DNA of 64,000 nt from positions 744,001 through 808,000 of the forward strand of contig NZ_JAGVQR010000004.1 of assembly GCF_018275325.1 (NCBI RefSeq). Direction: 5' to 3'. The notes below the pieces were generated by a model that ran no database searches, was not told the DNA's origin, and saw only the letters and a list, made by a program, of their open reading frames with translations. This document shows, in pieces, positions 47,322-56,587 of this stretch (position 1 is its first letter; every line of letters begins with the position of its first letter). The position numbers and the translations under genes were made by a program. This DNA comes from Nocardioides palaemonis. Its GTDB lineage: Bacteria > Actinomycetota > Actinomycetes > Propionibacteriales > Nocardioidaceae.

Positions 47322-48727
47322 GACCCGGCTTCCGCGGAGTCGTCCGGCGGCGGCGCGTCCTCCGGCAGCCGTCGCGCGGAGTTCGTGGAGAGCGGCACGC
47401 CCGGCTCGAAGAAGCCCACCCAGGCGCTCGGCACGAGCGGCGGGTCGACCTCGCCGTAGCCGATGTAGGCCGGCGCCTCCGCGCCCACCAGGCGGTACCT
47501 CAGGCCCTTGGCGTCGATGACGTAGGCCGTGCCGCCATCGGCGGCCGACCACGACCCGGACAGGACGTACGCGCCGGCGCTGGGCTCGACGAACACCTGG
47601 TGCTGGCCGCGCGGCAGGTCCGGGGCGGCGTCGCCGGTGGGGTTGGTGGCGAGGGTGACCTCGGGGTCGGCGTCCGCGCCGGGGTGGAGCTCGGCGCACA
47701 GCGCGCCGCCGGTGACGGCGGCGGGCATGGCGCTGGGCCACTCGGGTGGGGTGTCAGGGTCGTCGAAGTCGGCCGAGGGGGACTCGGGGATCTCCGTCTG
47801 GTCCGCCACGACGGCGGCGTAGACCTGGCCCGCGAAGGCGCTGAGCTCCTGGGGGCCCTCGTCGCCGAGCAGGAAGTAGTCGCCCGACGGCGCGTGCAGC
47901 AGGTCGCCGACCCGGTAGGCGGAGAAGTCGGTGCCCGAGCCGCTGTAGGTCACCGGCGCGCCGCGGTCGGTGATGCCGAAGGAGGCCTCGTCGAGCGGGT
48001 CCCCGGCCGGGAACAGGTTGAGCCAGTCCGCGTCGACCTCGACGGGCGTGGGGCTGAAGTCGAGCCGCTGGCCCAGCGTCGAGGCGGCGGTCGCGTCGGC
48101 GGGCATCGGGAACCGGTAGGCCCGGCCCTGGTCGCTGCCGACCGACGGGGAGGTGGCGATCAGCCAGCGCTCGTCGTCGCTGGACACGAGGAAGGCCGAG
48201 CCCGTGAGGTCCTCCACCGACGGTCGGGCCTGCACGGCCACCTGGATGCCGGCGTCAGCGGTGGTGCACGCGGTCCAGCCGTCGTCGACGAGCTCGTCGG
48301 AGGTCGGCAGGCCCGCCGGGGCGCCCTCGATGCCGAGGTCGGGGCCGAGCGACTCGCCGCGGATGTACTTGTCGCGCACGGTCGAGGGCGTGAGCTCCGC
48401 GTCGCCGAGCAGCAGCTGGGCGGAGACGTAGTTGGGGACCCGCTGGAGGACCTCGTCGTCGTTGAGCACGACGTACTGCTCGCCGGTGTCCTTCGAGATG
48501 ACGAAGCTGCCCTTGTCGAGCCACTGCGCGGGCGGTCGCCCGAGCAGGAACCCGGCGATCGCGGCGCCGGCGAGCAGGAGCACCGACAGCGCGACGCCAC
48601 CGATCAGCACGCGGCCCGGCCGGACCGGCTCGACCTCGCGCCCGCCCGGCGCACCGGACACGAACGCGGTCACCAGCCGGCGCCGGCTGAAGGCGTGCGC
48701 CTCGACGAGGTCCTTCTTGGTCGCCAC
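47318..48727 (-). CDS. eccB: Type VII secretion protein EccB
   Basis: 469 residues from ATG 48727. N-terminal cytoplasmic segment MATKKDLVEAHAFSRRRLVT (the conserved EccB start), then a single membrane helix (VLIGGVALSVLLLAGAAIAG, about 42-62), and a large extracytoplasmic domain with LLGRPPAQWLDKGSFVISKD and VPNYVSAQLLLG repeats. In the C-terminal part PPLVPSAWVGFFEPGVPLST matches the family end. Forms the periplasmic part of the ESX membrane complex. Starts 3 bp after the eccD stop. Confidence 0.95.
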   Translation of the reverse strand: MATKKDLVEAHAFSRRRLVTAFVSGAPGGREVEPVRPGRVLIGGVALSVLLLAGAAIAGFLLGRPPAQWLDKGSFVISKDTGEQYVVLNDDEVLQRVPNYVSAQLLLGDAELTPSTVRDKYIRGESLGPDLGIEGAPAGLPTSDELVDDGWTACTTADAGIQVAVQARPSVEDLTGSAFLVSSDDERWLIATSPSVGSDQGRAYRFPMPADATAASTLGQRLDFSPTPVEVDADWLNLFPAGDPLDEASFGITDRGAPVTYSGSGTDFSAYRVGDLLHAPSGDYFLLGDEGPQELSAFAGQVYAAVVADQTEIPESPSADFDDPDTPPEWPSAMPAAVTGGALCAELHPGADADPEVTLATNPTGDAAPDLPRGQHQVFVEPSAGAYVLSGSWSAADGGTAYVIDAKGLRYRLVGAEAPAYIGYGEVDPPLVPSAWVGFFEPGVPLSTNSARRLPEDAPPPDDSAEAGS

Positions 48728-48730
48728 GGG

Positions 48731-50112
48731 TCAGCCCGCCACGGCGGAGACGAAGCCCGCGGCCAGCACCATCAGCGGCAGCAGGGCGAGCAGGGTGAGG
48801 GTCTCGACCACGTCGCCCATCCGGCCGCGCCGCACGGAGGCGGACGCCGGGACCAGCGTGAGCGCGAGCAGGACCGCACCGACGCCGGCGAGGCCGATCG
48901 CGGCGCCGGCGCGCCAGCCGTCGTGGATCAGCAGCATCGACACGGCGACGGACACCAGGCCGAGGATCCCGGAGGTGAGGCCGGCGAGGACCTCGGAGCC
49001 GGTGCGGTACTGGCGGGTGCGGAACATGACGGCCAGGCAGCACACGGCGGCGAGGATCGTCCCGGACACCCCGCGGTCGACCGCGAACGGCGCGAGCAGC
49101 ACCAGCAGCGTCCCGACGGTGGCGGAGACCGCGAGCAGGATCTCGTGGCCGACGCGCGCGTCGTCGGCGACCTCCTCGGGGTCGATGTCCTCGGGGTCGG
49201 CGGTGATGTCGTGCAGCGAGTAGAGCTGGTCGACCTTGGTGCCCGTGACGCCGAGCGCCAGCCACGGGAAGACGCTGCCGGCGAGCACCACGACAGTCAG
49301 CAGCACGGTGAGGACCGCGCCCGGCTCGAACGACGTCACCCGGACCAGCAGGGCGGCGGCCAGCAGCACCGCGCCGACCACGACCGCGGGGATGACCAGC
49401 GCGCGACCGCGCTGGAGGCCGACGACCGCGACCAGGCCGACGGCGAGGGTGCCGAGCCCGGCGAACAGCAGCGGCTGGGTGAAGAACTCCTCGTCGAGCG
49501 GCCACGCCCACGCGGGCAGGTCGCCCGGCGCGAGCAGCAGCCCGGCGACCGCGGCGTAGAGCGCGGCGAGCAGCGAGACCGCCACGCCCGCCTCGGGCTC
49601 CTGCTGGGCGCGGTCGAGGACGACGCCACCCACGACGAGGAGGACGGCGATGACCGCTGCGACCACGCCACCGAGCAGGCTCTCGCCCCTGAGCAGCAGC
49701 GCGAGGGCTCCGAGGCCGAGCAGGATGCTGCCCGCGCCCAGTGCCGTACGCCGTCCGGCGGCGGGCTCCCACGGCTTGAGCTCGTTCTCGACGACGTCGG
49801 CCATCGCCTCGACCACGTCGTCGTAGACGCGGGGGCGGGGTCGTCCACGCCGGCGGTGACCATGAGCAGGCCGCCGTCCTCGATGCCCTGCATGGTGAGC
49901 CCGGCGTTGTTGGCCAGCACGCGGCCCTCCTGCGTGACCAGCCGGTAGCCGCCGTAGACGGTGGAGGCGTCGAGCAGGCCCACCGACCGCGCGAGCTCCG
50001 GGACCAGCTCGGCGACCGGGATGGAGCCGGGCAGCACGAGATCGACGCGCCTGGACCCCGAGGCGATGGTCACCCGGACCAGGCCCGAGGTGACCGAGGA
50101 CCCCTGACTCAT
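48731..50112 (-). pseudogene. eccD: Type VII membrane channel protein EccD, split by an apparent frameshift
   Basis: Two frames are needed. The N-terminal ubiquitin-like domain (about 90 residues from ATG 50112, VRVTIASGSRRVDLVLPGSI...GLLMVTAGVDDPAP) has a good AGGGGG ribosome site. The eleven-helix membrane part (VVEAMADVVENELKPWEP onward to 48731) is in the next frame, open from about 49836. Both match EccD, and join well if one C is added to the C5 run (G5 on the plus strand at 49831-49835). The cause could be mutation, an assembly error or slippage at the run. Reading straight on gives unrelated protein (ASTTTWSRRWPT) to about 49336. Confidence 0.85.
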
Positions 50113-50207
50113 TGGTGTTTCCCCCTGACAGTGCGTGTGCTGCGACCGCCCGGGCGGTCGGCGCTCCGAGCGAGGAGCAGCCTAGGCGACGTCGTGCGCG
50201 AAATGGC

Positions 50208-50245
50208 CCGAGGCCGGCCGTCCCCGGAGGGACGACCGGCCTCGG
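50208..50245 (-). terminator. Strong hairpin after WXG100 genes
   Basis: CCGAGGCCGG-C-CGTCCC pairs with GGGACG-A-CCGGCCTCGG (one mismatch) across a 4-nt loop, 15 bp beyond the second WXG100 stop and before eccD. It would lower eccD-eccB-mycP expression relative to the WXG100 pair, a common way to make secreted substrates in excess. Confidence 0.85.
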
Positions 50246-50260
50246 ACGGACGGGTGGTGC

Positions 50261-50551
50261 TCAGAAGCGGTTGGCGCCGCGCGCGTCGGCGGCCTTGTAC
50301 TCCTGGTTGGACGCGTCGACGCCCTGGCTGGCCTGCTGCAGCAGCAGGGTCATCTCCTGCATCGCCTGGTCCCACTTCGCCTTGGCCTGGTCGTAGGCCA
50401 TCTTGGCGTTACCGTTCCAGTCGCTCTTCAGCGGGTTGAGCTCGTTCTCGAGCTGGTCGAGGCGGGACTCGATGTCCTTGGCCGCCTTCATCACGTCGGC
50501 CGCACCGGCGTCGAGGCTGCCGTGCTGGACCTTGATTCCGTCGAAAGTCAT
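50261..50551 (-). CDS. WXG100-family ESX substrate (EsxA-like)
   Basis: 96 residues from ATG 50551. Helix-turn-helix hairpin with W-x-G in LKSDWNGNAKMAYDQAKAKW (about residues 45-48). The C-terminal YKAADARG carries the Y-x-x-x-D type VII export signal. Partner of the WXG100 protein encoded just upstream, with which it likely forms a secreted heterodimer. No signal peptide, as expected. Confidence 0.93.
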   Translation of the reverse strand: MTFDGIKVQHGSLDAGAADVMKAAKDIESRLDQLENELNPLKSDWNGNAKMAYDQAKAKWDQAMQEMTLLLQQASQGVDASNQEYKAADARGANRF

Positions 50552-50589
50552 GTCGATCTCCTAGATCTGTGCGAGTCGGTGTCGGCCGG

Positions 50590-50901
50590 TCAGCCGAGAC
50601 GGCCCTGGAGGTTGGCGTGGGCGGAGGACTGGTTCTCGTCGGTCGAGACGTTGTCGCGCTCCGTCTCCTTCATCGACGCCGAGAGCTGGTCGAGGGCCTT
50701 GAGGATGGTCTCCTGCTTCTGGTCCCACGCGATCATGAGGTTGTTGAACGCGGTGGCACCCTGGCCGCCCCATCCACCCATCATCGTCTGGATGTTGCCG
50801 GACAGGACGCCGCACTTGTTCTTCACGTCGCCGCGGGCCTGGTCGACGTAGTCGGCGGCCTTGGAGAGCGCCTTCTCTGTCTGGCCGTACATCTCGCTCA
50901 T
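50590..50901 (-). CDS. WXG100-family ESX substrate (EsxB-like)
   Basis: 103 residues from ATG 50901. Two helices around the W-x-G in MMGGWGGQGATAFNNLMIAW. One cysteine (KNKCGVLSG). The C-terminal tail (DENQSSAHANLQGRLG) lacks a clear Y-x-x-x-D/E signal, so export may depend on the partner encoded 38 bp downstream. First gene of the WXG100 pair. Confidence 0.92.
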   Translation of the reverse strand: MSEMYGQTEKALSKAADYVDQARGDVKNKCGVLSGNIQTMMGGWGGQGATAFNNLMIAWDQKQETILKALDQLSASMKETERDNVSTDENQSSAHANLQGRLG

Positions 50902-51043
50902 TGGAAGATCCTTGTCCCTCGGCGGTCGGACCGGCCGAGATTCTGTGTGGTGGGTGGTGCACTGGTGGTGATCCGGTGCCCGGGGAGACGTCCCGACCCC
51001 CCGCGCTGACGAGCCATCTACCCGGGCCGATCGGGCCTAAACA

Positions 51044-52423
51044 TCACGACGTCAATTCCCACAGCCTGCGGAAGACGCCGGCCGCGACGACCGCCGCGGC
51101 GAACGCGAGGCTGCCGCACAGGGACTCCGCGACCTCGGCCCGGCGCGACCACCAGACCGAGCGCCAGCCACGCCCGGTGGCGACCGCGGCGACGAGCGCC
51201 ACGGCGCCGAGGAGGACCGCCGCGTAGAAGAAGGTGTCGAGCTGGTCGGCACCCGGGCCGGCCACGAGGAACCCCGCCAGCCAGGCGAGCGCCGCGAGGC
51301 CCGCGAGCCGCAGCAGGGTGCGGGCGGCGGCGTGGCGGTAGGACCGCGCGGCCAGCAGCAGCGACAGGCCGGCGAACAGCACCAGGCAGCGGGCGCCGAT
51401 CCTGTCGAGGTCGATGGTGGCGCGCTGCAGGAGCAGCGGGCTCGCCACCGAGACCACGACGAGGATCGCGACGGAGGCCGCGGTGACGACCCGCGACGCC
51501 CGCCGCACCAGCCGCTCCATCGCGCCGGCTCCGACGACGATCCGTCCGCGCCGACCGGCACGGCCGCTGTCACGGGCCGACCACGCGGTCACCGCCAGCC
51601 GGTCGAGGTCGAGCAGCGCCTCGTCGGGCACGTCGATCGCCAGTGACGGCGCGAAGCGGGCGGCCATCATCGAGAGGAACAGCAGGAGGGTCCAGGCGAC
51701 GCGGGCGTCCCACCCGGCCACCGCCGTGACGGCGCAGCAGGCGAAGACGGTGAGGCCGGTGACGATCCAGACGGTGCCGATCTCCTCGGCGCCGGCGCCG
51801 AGGGCACGCCCGATGCCCGCGACCACCGCCGCGGCCATCGCCGAGGCCCCGACGATGGCGGGCAGCAGGTGGGCGCCGGGCTCGTAGAGGGCGGCGAAGG
51901 CAGCCGCGGCCGCGAAGGCGGGCGCCGCGGCGACCCGCTGCTGCAGGTGGCGTCCGAACGGGAGCACCCCGGCCAGCGCACAGCCCAGCAGCACCCCGAC
52001 CGCCACGGTGCGCACGGTGTCGTCACCGGCGCGGGCGGCGTACCACCCGGCGAGCACGGCCGCCCCGGCGGCGAGCGCGGCGATCGCCGCAGCCACCTCG
52101 GGGGTCTCGGGGGCGCGCCTGGCCTTCTCCAGCAGCGTCGCCCGTCGCGGGCGGTGGACGCCGGTCGTGGCGACCAGCACGTCACCGGATCGGACGCCCG
52201 CGTCGCCGAGCGCGACGGAGGCGTTGAGCCGCTCGCCGAGCGCCGTCTGGAGCAGCGGGATGCCGGTGGCGCCGCCGACCTCCGCGGCCTGCCGGGCGTA
52301 CTCCCGGGCGACGTCGACGGAGGTCGCACCGGCCGGCACGACGAGGTCGAGCACGCCGGCCGCGCCGTGCACGCTCACGGCGATGGTCGCGTCAGCGGTG
52401 CTGGACATCGCGACGTCCGACAC
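51044..52423 (-). CDS. Second, divergent EccD-like type VII membrane protein
   Basis: 459 residues from GTG 52423, chosen for the AAGGGGGA site six bases upstream; ATG 52408 and several upstream GTG codons in a 12-nt repeat are alternatives. N-terminal ubiquitin-like domain (about 14-95, ATIAVSVHGAAGVLDLVVPA ... SGDVLVATTGV), then about eleven membrane helices (VAAAIAALAAGAAVLAGWY, IVTGLTVFACCAVTAVAGW, AASVAILVVVSVASPLLL and others), the EccD architecture. Sequence differs clearly from the canonical, frameshifted eccD. It faces eccC divergently, with 153 bp between. Could replace or pair with EccD. Confidence 0.75.
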   Translation of the reverse strand: MSDVAMSSTADATIAVSVHGAAGVLDLVVPAGATSVDVAREYARQAAEVGGATGIPLLQTALGERLNASVALGDAGVRSGDVLVATTGVHRPRRATLLEKARRAPETPEVAAAIAALAAGAAVLAGWYAARAGDDTVRTVAVGVLLGCALAGVLPFGRHLQQRVAAAPAFAAAAAFAALYEPGAHLLPAIVGASAMAAAVVAGIGRALGAGAEEIGTVWIVTGLTVFACCAVTAVAGWDARVAWTLLLFLSMMAARFAPSLAIDVPDEALLDLDRLAVTAWSARDSGRAGRRGRIVVGAGAMERLVRRASRVVTAASVAILVVVSVASPLLLQRATIDLDRIGARCLVLFAGLSLLLAARSYRHAAARTLLRLAGLAALAWLAGFLVAGPGADQLDTFFYAAVLLGAVALVAAVATGRGWRSVWWSRRAEVAESLCGSLAFAAAVVAAGVFRRLWELTS

Positions 52424-52429
52424 GGGATC

Positions 52430-52477
52430 CCCCTTCACGTTCCCCTCCACGTCCCCCTGCACGTCCCCCTCCACGTC
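52430..52477. repeat. Four tandem 12-bp repeats before the EccD-like gene
   Basis: Units CCCCTTCACGTT, CCCCTCCACGTC, CCCCTGCACGTC, CCCCTCCACGTC on the plus strand. On the minus strand each unit holds GTG plus an AGGGG ribosome-site-like block, all in frame with the downstream gene. It could vary the N-terminus or translation efficiency by repeat number. Confidence 0.8.
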
Positions 52478-52576
52478 CACCGGGGCGGGCGCTCCTGCGG
52501 AGCAGGGTAGTCGCGCCGGTGCAGGAGCACACCTATCATCGTCGCGACTTCATCGGGCTGGGCACTGGGGGACGAG

Positions 52577-55500
52577 TTGAGCACGACTTTGCGGGGCGGG
52601 CAGCGGCTCGACGAGCCGGAGATGCCGGGCGGGCAGATCGTCCTGCAGCCGCCGCCGGAGCTCCAGGAGGGCGAGGGCGCGGGCGGCGTGCTGATGAACG
52701 CCATCCCGATGCTCGGCAGCCTCGGCTCCATCGTCCTCGTCGCGACGATGGGTGGCGCGAACCGGAGCCGCAGCTTCCTGGCAGCCGGCATGTTCCTCTT
52801 CGCCACCCTCGGCTTCATCATCGTGCAGATCGACCGGCAGCGGAAGCAGCGCGCGCAGCAGGTGACCGGCTCGCGCACCGAGTACCTCCGCTACCTGAGC
52901 AACATCCGCAAGGTGGCCCGCGAGGCCGCCGACCAGCAGCGCCGCGCGCTCAACTGGCACCACCCCGAGCCGGACGCGCTGCCGTCGCTCGCCGAGGACC
53001 GCACCCGCCTGTGGGAGCACGCCGCCTCCGACGACAACTTCCTGCACGTGCGCTACGGCCTGTGCGCCCAGCCCCTCTCCCTCGAGCTGGTGCCGCCGGA
53101 GAGCGCGCCCGTCGACCAGGTCGACCCGGCCGCCGCCTCCGCGCTCCACCGCCTGCTCGTGGTGCACCGCCTGCAGCCCAACCTGCCCGCGTCGATCGAC
53201 CTGCGCGCGTTCGACCGCGTCGAGCTGTGCGGTGACGAGGAGGAGGTCCGCTCGACCGCCCGCGCGATGATCTGCTCGGCCACCGCGTTCCAGAACCCCG
53301 ACCAGCTCGTCGTCGCCGTGCTGTCCTCCGAGCAGAACCTCACCCACTGGGACTGGGTCAAGTGGCTCCCCCACGCCCAGAGCCAGCGCGAGTCCGACGC
53401 CGTCGGCCCCATGCGCCTGGTGTCGACCTCGCTCGACGACCTCGGCCAGCTGCTGCCGCCCGACCTCAGCGACCGCCCGCGCTTCGGCGCCGACGAGCGG
53501 GCCGCGACGCCCCACATCCTGCTCGTGATCGACGGCGGCCACCTGCCGCCCGGCAACCACATCGTGCCGCCCGACGGCCTGCACGGCGTGACCCTGCTCG
53601 ACCTGCCCAGCCGCTGGGACGAGCTCGAGGACGCCACCCGGCTGCGCCTGGAGTTCGTCGACGGGCCCGACGAGCTCGGCAAGCGCCCGGTGCGCGCGCT
53701 GCGCCTGCGCGGCGAGCCGGTCAAGGCGCTCGCCGACCAGTGCGACCTCGCGACCGCCGAGGCGTTCGCGCGTCGCATCGCGCCGCTGAAGACCGCCAGC
53801 GCGGAGGCGTCGTCGTCCGGCGGCACCGTCGACATCACCTCGACGACGCCCGACCACATGGAGCTGCTCGGCCTCGGCGACATCTTCGCCTACGACCCGG
53901 CCGCCGCGTGGCGCCCGCGACCGGCGCGCGACCGGCTGCGGGTCCCGATCGGCATCGGCGACTCCGGCGGCCTGATACACCTCGACATCAAGGAGTCCGC
54001 CCAGCAGGGCATGGGCCCGCACGGCCTGGTGATCGGCGCGACCGGTTCCGGCAAGTCGGAGTTCCTCCGCACGCTGGTCCTCGGCCTGGTGATGACCCAC
54101 TCCTCCGAGCAGCTCAACCTGGTGCTGGTCGACTTCAAGGGTGGCGCGACCTTCGCCGGCATGGCCGACATGCCCCACGTGTCCGCGGTCATCACCAACC
54201 TCGCCAACGAGCTCACCCTCGTCGACCGCATGCAGGACGCCCTGTCCGGCGAGATGACGCGCCGCCAGGAGCTGCTGCGCGACGCGGGCAACTACGCCTC
54301 GGTCCGCGACTACGAGAAGGCCCGCGCCAACGGCGAGCCGCTCGAGCCGATGCCGTCGCTGTTCATCGTCGTCGACGAGTTCTCCGAGATGCTCTCGGCC
54401 AAGCCCGAGTTCATCGACCTCTTCGTCGCGATCGGCCGACTCGGCCGCTCGCTCGGCCTGCACCTGCTCCTCGCCTCCCAGCGCCTGGAGGAGGGCCGCC
54501 TGCGCGGCCTGGAGTCCCACCTGTCCTACCGTGTGGGCCTGCGGACGTTCTCCGCCGGCGAGTCCCGCGCGGTCCTCGGCGTCCCGGACGCCTACGAGCT
54601 GCCCGCGGTCCCGGGCCTGGGCTACCTCAAGCCCGACCAGTCGACGCTGCTGCGCTTCAAGGCGGCCTACGTCTCGGGCCCGCCGTCCAGCCGCACCCGC
54701 GTCGCCCGCGACGAGGGCGGCGTCATCCGCGGCATCCTGCCCTTCACGATCTCCGAGGTGCAGTCGCTCGAGCCGCTGCGCGACGAGGACGACGCCCCGG
54801 CGCCGGTCCAGGCCGCCCAGCAGCAGGGCGAGCAGCCCTCGCTGCTCGACATCGCGGTCGAGCGGATGATCGGCAAGGGCCCGGAGGCCCACCAGGTCTG
54901 GCTGCCGCCGCTCGACGTCCCCGACACCCTCGACGAGCTGATGCCCGACCTCGTCGAGCACCCCGACCTCGGACTCGTGTCGCCGCAGTGGCGCACCGTG
55001 CCCGGACTGGTCATCCCGCTCGGCACCGTCGACCGCCCGCGCGAGCAGCGCCGCGACACGATGACGCTCAACCTCACCGGCGCGGCCGGCCACGTCGCGG
55101 TCGTCGGCGGCCCGCGGTCCGGCAAGAGCACGCTCCTGCGCTCGATCGTGACCAGCATGGCGCTGGTGACGACCCCGCTGGAGTCGCAGTTCTTCGTCCT
55201 CGACTTCGGCGGCGGCACGTTCGCCCCGCTGACCCGCCTCCCGCACGTGTCCGGCGTCGCGACCCGCTCCGAGCCCGACGTCGTACGTCGCGTGATGGCG
55301 GAGGTCGAGGGCATCGTCGACCGCCGCGAGGCGTACTTCCGCGAGAACGGCATCGACTCGATCGAGACCTACCGCTCGCGTCGCGCGCAGGGCCGCGCCG
55401 ACGACGGGTGGGGCGACGTGTTCCTCGTGATCGACGGCTGGAGCACGCTGCGCGCCGAGTTCGACGACCTCGAGATGGAGATCCAGCAGATCGCCGCGCG

Positions 55501-56581
55501 CGGCCTGACCTTCGGCCTCCACATCGTCACCGCCTCGACCCGCTGGGCCGACTTCCGCGCCGCGATGCGCGACGTCTTCGGCTCCAAGCTCGAGCTGCGG
55601 CTCGGTGACCCGCTCGACTCCGAGGTCGACCGCAAGGTCGCGGCCCTCGTGCCGGTCGGGCGCCCGGGACGCGGCCTGGTGCCGTCGAAGCTGCACTTCC
55701 TCGGCGCGCTGCCGCGCATCGACGCCAAGGGCGACGCCGACAGCCTCGGCGACGGCGTCGACGACCTGATCGACAAGGTGGCCGCGGCGTGGAAGGGCCC
55801 GCAGGGACCCAAGCTGCGCCTGCTGCCGGAGAAGGTCACCCTCGAGGCGATCCGCGAGGACGCCGTGCGCCGCCAGCTCCCGGCGCGGCACATCCTGCTC
55901 GGCATCAACGAGAAGGAGCTCGCGCCGGTCGGCCTCGACGTCGACGCCGAGCCGCACATGCTGGTCTTCGGCGACGGCCAGTCCGGCAAGAGCGCGCTGC
56001 TGCGGGCCTACGTCCACGAGGTGATGCGCACCCGGACCCCGAAGGAGGCGCAGATCGTCCTGGTGGACTACCGCCGCTCGATGCTCGGCGAGGTGCCCGA
56101 CGAGTACCTCCTCAACTACCTGACGTCGGCCACGCAGGCCACGCCGACGCTCAAGGACATCGCGAGCTACCTCGAGGGCCGGATCCCCGGGCCGGACGTC
56201 ACGCCCGAGCAGCTGCGCAACCGGTCGTGGTGGAGCGGCGCCGAGGTCTTCGTGGTCGTCGACGACTACGACCTCGTCGCCACCCAGCAGTCCTCACCGG
56301 TGGCCTCGCTGCAGCCGCTGATGGCGCAGGCGCGCGACGTCGGCCTCCACGTCGTGGTCGCCCGCCGCACCGGTGGTGCGTCCCGCGCGCTCTACGAGCC
56401 GGTCATCCAGTCGCTGCGCGACCTCGCCATGCCCGGCGTCATGCTGTCGGGCCCGCGCGACGAGGGCGTGCTGATCGGCAACCTGCGCCCGCAGCCGGCG
56501 CCCGAGGGCCGCGCCCGCGTGGTCACCCGCGACGGCGGCACCCAGACCACCCAGCTGGCCTGGCTCGACCCGACGATGTAG
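52577..56581 (+). CDS. eccC: Type VII secretion ATPase EccC (FtsK/SpoIIIE family)
   Basis: 1334 residues from a TTG start at 52577 with GGGGGACGAG upstream; TATCAT at 52534 is a possible -10. Two N-terminal membrane helices (MLGSLGSIVLVATMGG, FLAAGMFLFATLGFIIVQI). Three FtsK-type ATPase domains: Walker A GATGSGKSEFLRTL (near residue 490) with VVDEFSEML; GGPRSGKSTLLRSI (near 847) with VIDGWSTL; GDGQSGKSALLRAY (near 1135) with VVVDDYD. It is the single-chain EccC form (not split EccCa/EccCb) and drives substrate recognition and export. Confidence 0.96.
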   Translation: MSTTLRGGQRLDEPEMPGGQIVLQPPPELQEGEGAGGVLMNAIPMLGSLGSIVLVATMGGANRSRSFLAAGMFLFATLGFIIVQIDRQRKQRAQQVTGSRTEYLRYLSNIRKVAREAADQQRRALNWHHPEPDALPSLAEDRTRLWEHAASDDNFLHVRYGLCAQPLSLELVPPESAPVDQVDPAAASALHRLLVVHRLQPNLPASIDLRAFDRVELCGDEEEVRSTARAMICSATAFQNPDQLVVAVLSSEQNLTHWDWVKWLPHAQSQRESDAVGPMRLVSTSLDDLGQLLPPDLSDRPRFGADERAATPHILLVIDGGHLPPGNHIVPPDGLHGVTLLDLPSRWDELEDATRLRLEFVDGPDELGKRPVRALRLRGEPVKALADQCDLATAEAFARRIAPLKTASAEASSSGGTVDITSTTPDHMELLGLGDIFAYDPAAAWRPRPARDRLRVPIGIGDSGGLIHLDIKESAQQGMGPHGLVIGATGSGKSEFLRTLVLGLVMTHSSEQLNLVLVDFKGGATFAGMADMPHVSAVITNLANELTLVDRMQDALSGEMTRRQELLRDAGNYASVRDYEKARANGEPLEPMPSLFIVVDEFSEMLSAKPEFIDLFVAIGRLGRSLGLHLLLASQRLEEGRLRGLESHLSYRVGLRTFSAGESRAVLGVPDAYELPAVPGLGYLKPDQSTLLRFKAAYVSGPPSSRTRVARDEGGVIRGILPFTISEVQSLEPLRDEDDAPAPVQAAQQQGEQPSLLDIAVERMIGKGPEAHQVWLPPLDVPDTLDELMPDLVEHPDLGLVSPQWRTVPGLVIPLGTVDRPREQRRDTMTLNLTGAAGHVAVVGGPRSGKSTLLRSIVTSMALVTTPLESQFFVLDFGGGTFAPLTRLPHVSGVATRSEPDVVRRVMAEVEGIVDRREAYFRENGIDSIETYRSRRAQGRADDGWGDVFLVIDGWSTLRAEFDDLEMEIQQIAARGLTFGLHIVTASTRWADFRAAMRDVFGSKLELRLGDPLDSEVDRKVAALVPVGRPGRGLVPSKLHFLGALPRIDAKGDADSLGDGVDDLIDKVAAAWKGPQGPKLRLLPEKVTLEAIREDAVRRQLPARHILLGINEKELAPVGLDVDAEPHMLVFGDGQSGKSALLRAYVHEVMRTRTPKEAQIVLVDYRRSMLGEVPDEYLLNYLTSATQATPTLKDIASYLEGRIPGPDVTPEQLRNRSWWSGAEVFVVVDDYDLVATQQSSPVASLQPLMAQARDVGLHVVVARRTGGASRALYEPVIQSLRDLAMPGVMLSGPRDEGVLIGNLRPQPAPEGRARVVTRDGGTQTTQLAWLDPTM

Positions 56582-56587
56582 CCGGCG

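Noticed and set aside
52550..56017. 1155-codon open frame antisense to eccC
   Set aside because: Long antisense frames are expected in very GC-rich coding DNA. The protein is compositionally odd (His/Asp/Arg-rich) and the plus frame is clearly EccC.
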